Shown: in pieces, positions 59,591-64,000 of the stretch
Layout of the letters: every line of letters starts with the position of its first letter
Numbering within the stretch: the first letter of the stretch is position 1
From: Enterococcus cecorum DSM 20682 = ATCC 43198
Lineage (GTDB): Bacteria > Bacillota > Bacilli > Lactobacillales > Enterococcaceae
DNA: 64,000 bases
NCBI RefSeq assembly: GCF_000407565.1
Contig: NZ_ASWI01000004.1
Coordinates: 298,501 to 362,500, forward strand
Reading direction: 5' to 3'
Position numbers and translations under genes: made by a program
The notes under the pieces: model-generated
Database searches by the model: none
The model's input: only the letters and a program-made list of their open reading frames with translations
What the model was told of the DNA's origin: nothing

Positions 59591-61771
59591 ATGATACTTT
59601 TTGATGAGAAAATAAATGTATTTCACTTATTTAACGAAAAAATAAGTTATTTGATCCAAATTGAAGACTTTGGGTATGTCAATCATCTTTATTTTGGTAA
59701 GAAAATTAAAGGTTATTCGAATTTACATCGTTATCGTCGCATTGACCGCGCGTTTTCACCAAATCCGAGTGAAGCAACTGATCGTACCTTTTCTTTAGAT
59801 ACGATGTTGATGGAATATCCAAGTCATGGAAATGGCGATTTTCGCGAACCAGCTATTCAGCTACAATTCAAAGATGGTTCAACCATTTGTGATTTTCGCT
59901 ATCAAGACTATCGAATATTCGATGGTAAAAAAGCATTACCAGGGTTACCGGCCACTTATGCTAATGAAGCTCAGGCGGAAACTTTAGAGCTTATTCTAGT
60001 CGATGAAGTCGCAAAATTACGCTTGGTTTTAAGTTATACAATTTTTAAAGAGTTGGCAGTATTGACAAGATCTGCTCGTCTAGAAAATCAAGGGACTCAG
60101 ACCGTTGCGATTCAGCGTTTAGCAAGTAGCAATCTTGATTTTTATGCAAGAGAGCTAGAAGTTATTGATTTACATGGTGCTTGGGGACATGAGCGACAAA
60201 TTGGACGTCAAGCCATTACGCAAGGAATTCGAATTTTTGATAGCAAACGCGGTGCAAGTAGTCATATGCAAAATCCATTTGTGGCCCTTGTAGAACCTAC
60301 CACTACGGAATTTCATGGAGAAGCTTTTGGCTGTTGTTTAGTCTATAGCGGCAATTTTGAGGCAGTGGTGCAACAAGATCAATATCAGCAAACGCGTCTG
60401 ATAATGGGAATTAATTCTTTTCAGTTTAATTGGCAATTGCAGCCAAACATGAGTTTTACCACACCGGAAGCCGTATTCGTGTACAGTGATCAAGGTCTTA
60501 ACCAATTATCCGCAACTTATCATGATTTATTTAATCAACATTTGGTTCGTGGAAAATATCAGGGAAAAGAACGCCCAACGCTGATTAATAACTGGGAAGC
60601 GACTTACTTTGATTTTAACGAAGAAAAATTGATGCAAATCGTGGATGAAGCGGAAAAACTAGGTATCGAAATGTTTGTATTAGATGATGGCTGGTTTGGC
60701 AAACGCGATGATGATTATTCTTCGTTAGGTGATTGGTTTGAGTATCGCGAAAAATTAAATGGACGCTTGCAAAACATTGTAGAAAAAGTACATGCTAAGG
60801 GAATGAAATTTGGACTTTGGGTGGAACCTGAAATGATTTCAGAAGATAGCGAGCTATTTCGTGCCCATCCTGATTGGGCCTTTCAAGTGCCAAATCGTCC
60901 ACGTAGTACGAGTCGTAGCCAGTATGTATTGGACTTTTCAAGAGAAGATGTTCGTGAAAAAATCTATCAACAATTAACAGCGATTCTTGATCATACGGAT
61001 ATTGACTATATCAAGTGGGATATGAATCGCAATATGACTGAAGTCTATTCAACCCAACTACCACAAGAAGCGCAAGGAGAAGTGGCCCACCGTTATATTC
61101 TTGGCTTATATGATTTGTTAGAAAAATTGACGACGCGTTATCCAGATATTTTATTTGAAAGTTGCTCTGGTGGGGGTGGTCGCTTTGATGCAGGAATGTT
61201 GTATTACATGCCGCAAACATGGACGAGTGATAATACGGATGCTTTAGCGCGCTTGAATATTCAATATGGCACGAGTTTAGCTTATCCGATTTCAACGATG
61301 GGTTCACATGTTTCAGCAGTACCAAACCATCAAACCCATCGCGTGACTAGTTTAGCAATTCGTGGCAATGTCGCGATGTCGGGTGTTTTAGGTTATGAGC
61401 TTGATTTAACGAAATTGACTGCCGAAGAAAAGATAAGCATTCAAGAACAAATTGTCTTTTATAAACAACACCGTGCTTTATTCCAGTTCGGACGATTTAT
61501 CCGTTTGACTTCACCATTTGAGAAAAATAGTTGCGCGTGGATGTTTATTTCAAAAGATCAAAAAGAAGCCATCGCCTTTTATTTCAGAAAGTATACCCAA
61601 GCTTCCTTCCCGTTAGAAACTTTACGACTAGCAGGACTAGATGAAGAACAAATCTATGAACTGAATGGTTGTGAAATTTCTGGCAGTGAAGCCATGCATT
61701 TAGGTCTTTACATTGATGAAAACCTAACAGGCGATTATGCTACACAAATGTTTTATTTAAAAGCAAAATAA
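59591..61771 (+). CDS. aga: Alpha-galactosidase (GH36)
   Basis: A 726-aa cytoplasmic enzyme that removes galactose from raffinose, melibiose and stachyose. An N-terminal beta domain (about 1-320) precedes the (beta/alpha)8 barrel. The nucleophile is Asp477 in YIKWDMNR and the acid/base Asp547 in TWTSDNTDAL, 70 residues apart as in Geobacillus AgaA/AgaB. Other hallmarks are LDDGWFGKRDDD and ESCSGGGGRFD. GGAGTAG precedes the ATG. Sucrose left from raffinose would feed the next gene's enzyme. Confidence 0.95.
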   Translation: MILFDEKINVFHLFNEKISYLIQIEDFGYVNHLYFGKKIKGYSNLHRYRRIDRAFSPNPSEATDRTFSLDTMLMEYPSHGNGDFREPAIQLQFKDGSTICDFRYQDYRIFDGKKALPGLPATYANEAQAETLELILVDEVAKLRLVLSYTIFKELAVLTRSARLENQGTQTVAIQRLASSNLDFYARELEVIDLHGAWGHERQIGRQAITQGIRIFDSKRGASSHMQNPFVALVEPTTTEFHGEAFGCCLVYSGNFEAVVQQDQYQQTRLIMGINSFQFNWQLQPNMSFTTPEAVFVYSDQGLNQLSATYHDLFNQHLVRGKYQGKERPTLINNWEATYFDFNEEKLMQIVDEAEKLGIEMFVLDDGWFGKRDDDYSSLGDWFEYREKLNGRLQNIVEKVHAKGMKFGLWVEPEMISEDSELFRAHPDWAFQVPNRPRSTSRSQYVLDFSREDVREKIYQQLTAILDHTDIDYIKWDMNRNMTEVYSTQLPQEAQGEVAHRYILGLYDLLEKLTTRYPDILFESCSGGGGRFDAGMLYYMPQTWTSDNTDALARLNIQYGTSLAYPISTMGSHVSAVPNHQTHRVTSLAIRGNVAMSGVLGYELDLTKLTAEEKISIQEQIVFYKQHRALFQFGRFIRLTSPFEKNSCAWMFISKDQKEAIAFYFRKYTQASFPLETLRLAGLDEEQIYELNGCEISGSEAMHLGLYIDENLTGDYATQMFYLKAK

Positions 61772-61778
61772 CAGTAGT

Positions 61779-61824
61779 CAACCAAATGACTTGAATAATT
61801 CTCGTTTCATTTGGTTGCTTTTTT
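61779..61824 (+). terminator. Hairpin between aga and gtfA
   Basis: CAACCAAATGA (61779-61789) pairs with TCATTTGGTTG (61807-61817), followed by CTTTTTT. It lies inside the cluster, 24 bases before gtfA, so it may lower gtfA expression or end the main transcript. Confidence 0.75.
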
Positions 61825-61847
61825 AAAGAAAAATTGGGGGTTATACC

Positions 61848-63299
61848 ATGAAAATTAAAAATGAAGCGATGTTAATTACATATTGTGATAGCTTAGGAAA
61901 TAATTTGAAAGATTTAAATAAAGTATTAGATAAACATTTAAATGGTGTTGTGGGTGGGATTCATCTGTTGCCTTTCTTTCCATCAACTGGTGATCGTGGT
62001 TTTGCGCCAAGTGATTATACCGTGGTGGATCAAGCATTTGGTACTTGGGAAGAAGTGGAAGCATTAGGCGAAAAATATTATTTAATGTTTGATTTCATGA
62101 TTAACCATATCTCGCGCGAATCAAAATTTTTCCAAGATTTTAAACAAAATCATGAACATTCGCCTTATAAAGATATGTTTATCCGCATTCATGAGTTTTT
62201 CCCTGAAAATCGTCCGACACCAGAAGATATTGATTTGATTTATAAACGCAAAGATAAAGCACCGTTTCAGGAAGTGACTTTTGCCGATGGGACAACTGAG
62301 CAAGTGTGGAATACTTTCGGTGAAGAGCAAATTGACTTAGATGTAAACAAAGAAGTAACTAAACAATTTATCAAGGATACTCTAAAAGATATGGCAAGCC
62401 ATGGATGTTCTTTGATTCGTTTGGACGCTTTTGCCTATGCGATTAAAAAATTAGATACCAATGATTTCTTTGTCGAACCGGAAATTTGGGAATTATTAGA
62501 TGAAGTACGTAAGGAAGCAGCCAAATATGATTGTGAGTTGCTGCCGGAAATTCATGAACATTATACAATTCAAATGAAAATTGCAGATCATGATTACTAT
62601 GTTTATGACTTTGCTTTACCAATGATTACCCTGTTTTCATTGTATAGTGGGAAGTCCAATCGTTTAGCTCATTGGTTAAAAATGAGTCCGATGAAGCAAT
62701 TCACTACACTAGATACACATGATGGTATTGGGGTAGTGGATGCCAAAGACTTATTGAGTGATGAAGAGTTAAACTATACATCTGAAGAGCTATATAAAGT
62801 CGGTGCAAATGTGAAGAAAATATATTCTTCTGCAAGCTATAATAATTTGGATATTTACCAAATTAATTCTACCTACTATAGTGCTTTAGGGGATGATGAC
62901 CGTAGTTACTTATTAGCACGAGCCATTCAATGTTTTGCACCTGGTATTCCACAAATTTATTATGTTGGTTTATTGGCAGGAAAAAATGACATTGAGCTAT
63001 TGGAAAATACGAAAGAAGGTCGCAATATCAACCGTCACTACTATACATTGCCAGAAATCGATGAAGAAGTAAAACGCCCAGTGGTACAGGCTTTATTTAA
63101 TTTACTACGCTTTAGAAATACTGCTTCAGCTTTTGATTTAGCTGGTGAAATCCTTGTTGAAACACCAAGCGAAGAAACAATCATCATCACTAGAAAAGAT
63201 AGCCAAGAGAATCGTGCGGTATTGACTGCTAATCTTCAAACCAAGGACTTTGAAGTGAAACATAACGGAGAAGTAGTACTAACACAATTAGCTGAATAA
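61848..63299 (+). CDS. gtfA: Sucrose phosphorylase (GH13)
   Basis: A 483-aa enzyme that splits sucrose with phosphate to glucose 1-phosphate and fructose. GH13 residues: nucleophile Asp193 in [10 protein letters not shown], acid/base Glu234 in LLPEIHEHY, and the third acid in [14 protein letters not shown]. The N-terminus [17 protein letters not shown] and the length match the GtfA/sucrose phosphorylase group. A GGGGG site precedes the ATG. It saves one ATP compared with hydrolysis and completes the raffinose route. Confidence 0.93.
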   Translation: MKIKNEAMLITYCDSLGNNLKDLNKVLDKHLNGVVGGIHLLPFFPSTGDRGFAPSDYTVVDQAFGTWEEVEALGEKYYLMFDFMINHISRESKFFQDFKQNHEHSPYKDMFIRIHEFFPENRPTPEDIDLIYKRKDKAPFQEVTFADGTTEQVWNTFGEEQIDLDVNKEVTKQFIKDTLKDMASHGCSLIRLDAFAYAIKKLDTNDFFVEPEIWELLDEVRKEAAKYDCELLPEIHEHYTIQMKIADHDYYVYDFALPMITLFSLYSGKSNRLAHWLKMSPMKQFTTLDTHDGIGVVDAKDLLSDEELNYTSEELYKVGANVKKIYSSASYNNLDIYQINSTYYSALGDDDRSYLLARAIQCFAPGIPQIYYVGLLAGKNDIELLENTKEGRNINRHYYTLPEIDEEVKRPVVQALFNLLRFRNTASAFDLAGEILVETPSEETIIITRKDSQENRAVLTANLQTKDFEVKHNGEVVLTQLAE

Positions 63300-63303
63300 G
63301 AAA

Positions 63304-63331
63304 AGAAGGAGTGCAAATTTTGTACTCCTTT
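63304..63331 (+). terminator. Hairpin after gtfA
   Basis: AAGGAGTGCA (63306-63315) with TGTACTCCTT (63321-63330); the run after it is TTAATTAATT, so termination may be incomplete. Confidence 0.6.
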
Positions 63332-63453
63332 AATTAATTAAAGCTCTTTAAAATATTTTTAATCTTGTCTAAAAATAAACGTGATGAAAACTTTGATATA
63401 TCAAGGTTTAGTAAATATTTTAATAAAAAACACAGAAAATTTTAAATAAATGC

Positions 63454-63482
63454 TTGCTAGTTAGGTTGATACATGTTATTAT
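63454..63482 (+). promoter_or_regulatory. Promoter of a possible non-coding RNA
   Basis: TTGCTA (63454-63459) and TATTAT (63477-63482) with a 17-base spacer, in a region without a forward gene. Confidence 0.5.
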
Positions 63483-63488
63483 CCATCT

Positions 63489-63836
63489 TGCAGCACAACT
63501 GCGAACGAGAGAGGCGAGTATGACTTTGCCAAACTTATTGCTGCCTGAAATTTAGGCAGATTTGATGTAGTAAAGGGGCTTTTCGCGCCCATTGAAGAGA
63601 TGAGAAGAAATAAAAGGACTTCTTGTCGACTCAAATTTTTTATAACGTAATGATTCAATCATCATTATGCTTGTGAAAACGATTAGTAAGAGTGGTAAAA
63701 GTAGGCATGCTAAATAGACTCTGCGTTCTAACAATAATAAAGAGAAGGACTGTCCTTTTTTAGGGAGTCTTGATGAAATAAAATGTAGAAATCGAAAAAC
63801 TCAGGTATAGGATGAAGACTGTACCTGAGTTTTTTT
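63489..63836 (+). ncRNA. Candidate structured non-coding RNA or long leader
   Basis: Between the promoter at 63454 and a strong terminator (CTCAGGTA 63800-63807, TACCTGAG 63822-63829, then T-run) lie about 345 bases with little coding potential. Local stems include CTGCCT/AGGCAG (about 63542-63560), GGGC/GCCC (about 63579-63593) and AATGATT/AATCATC near 63650. I could not assign it to RNase P, tmRNA, 6S RNA or a known riboswitch. A 60-codon hydrophobic frame (63552-63734) runs antisense to it. Confidence 0.35.
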
Positions 63837-63956
63837 GTGCTTAAATAAACAGCTTATTTTTATAAGTGAGTAGCAAATCTCGCAATACCCTTGATTGACT
63901 GTTAAAGTGAGCGACTACATTAAAAAAGTGAAAATTTGATCGTGAGGTGATCGTAA

Positions 63957-64000
63957 GTGTTAACCAATCAAGAACAAATGCCCATCGTCCAAGCTTTGAT
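63957..64000 (+). CDS. Start of a gene cut by the right edge
   Basis: GTG at 63957 with GTGAGGTGAT upstream opens MLTNQEQMPIVQAL and continues off the window. The wording resembles the N-terminus of Orn/Lys/Arg decarboxylase-type aminotransferase-fold proteins, but 14 residues are too few for a firm call. Confidence 0.4.
   Translation, partial: MLTNQEQMPIVQAL

Noticed and set aside
63489-63600. Possible lysine riboswitch in the right-end RNA
   Set aside because: AGAGGCG-AGTA and AAAGGGG look similar to parts of the L box, but the GCCGAAG and later conserved segments are missing and no lysine gene follows.

Overview
The window is low-GC Gram-positive chromosome from the order Lactobacillales, most likely Enterococcus or a close relative. 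The evidence is gene content and order: rpmG-secE-nusG, rplK-rplA-rplJ-rplL with Firmicutes-type leaders, dltX-A-B-C-D, recD2, an oadH/D/B/G/A-like sodium-pump oxaloacetate decarboxylase, and an msm-type raffinose cluster, all with AT-rich codons and strong AGGAGG ribosome sites. The species cannot be fixed by reading alone. No insertion sequence, prophage, tRNA or rRNA was found.

Layout. 1-1272: the start of a leftward SPFH-type gene and a gene-poor stretch. 1273-10508: a complete type II-A CRISPR-Cas locus of the Streptococcus thermophilus CRISPR1 kind, in the order cas9 (1134 aa), tracrRNA with its own promoter, cas1, cas2, long-form csn2 and leader. The array has 50 intact 36-bp repeats with 30-31 bp spacers and one degenerate terminal repeat. 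A lone fossil repeat lies about 200 bp beyond it. 11.1-19.1 kb: cutC, a MarR regulator with a GNAT acetyltransferase, rlmA with a structured leader, an unassigned small RNA next to a long palindromic element, trmL, a histidine phosphatase and recD2. 19.2-31.2 kb: asnB, a lipid kinase, a CBS protein, rpmG-secE-nusG, a ribose operon (rbsR, rbsK, rbsD, rbsU), a DUF915 hydrolase, and the L11-L1-L10-L7/L12 genes with two L1-site mimics and an attenuated L10 leader. 31.5-38.6 kb: small membrane proteins, a TetR-controlled ABC exporter, an SH3-amidase gene split at a run of seven A, and an L,D-transpeptidase.

38.9-50.6 kb: an unusual three-part protein ending in a macro-like domain with a PsiE-like membrane protein, the oxaloacetate decarboxylase operon under a cre site, a nitroreductase, a Nudix-HAD-VOC cluster, a flavoprotein disulfide reductase convergent with an HxlR regulator, and a lone ornithine carbamoyltransferase with an arginine box. 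50.8-55.3 kb: the dlt operon, including the small dltX. 55.3-63.3 kb: an msmR-E-F-G-aga-gtfA cluster for raffinose-type sugars, which lacks its own transporter ATPase. The right end holds a candidate non-coding RNA and the first codons of another gene.

The points most worth following are: the one-base difference between all 50 array repeats and the tracrRNA anti-repeat, with older repeats keeping the matching base; the split amidase with a slippery heptamer; the candidate small RNA at 14.7 kb; and the SseB/macro-like fusion protein.
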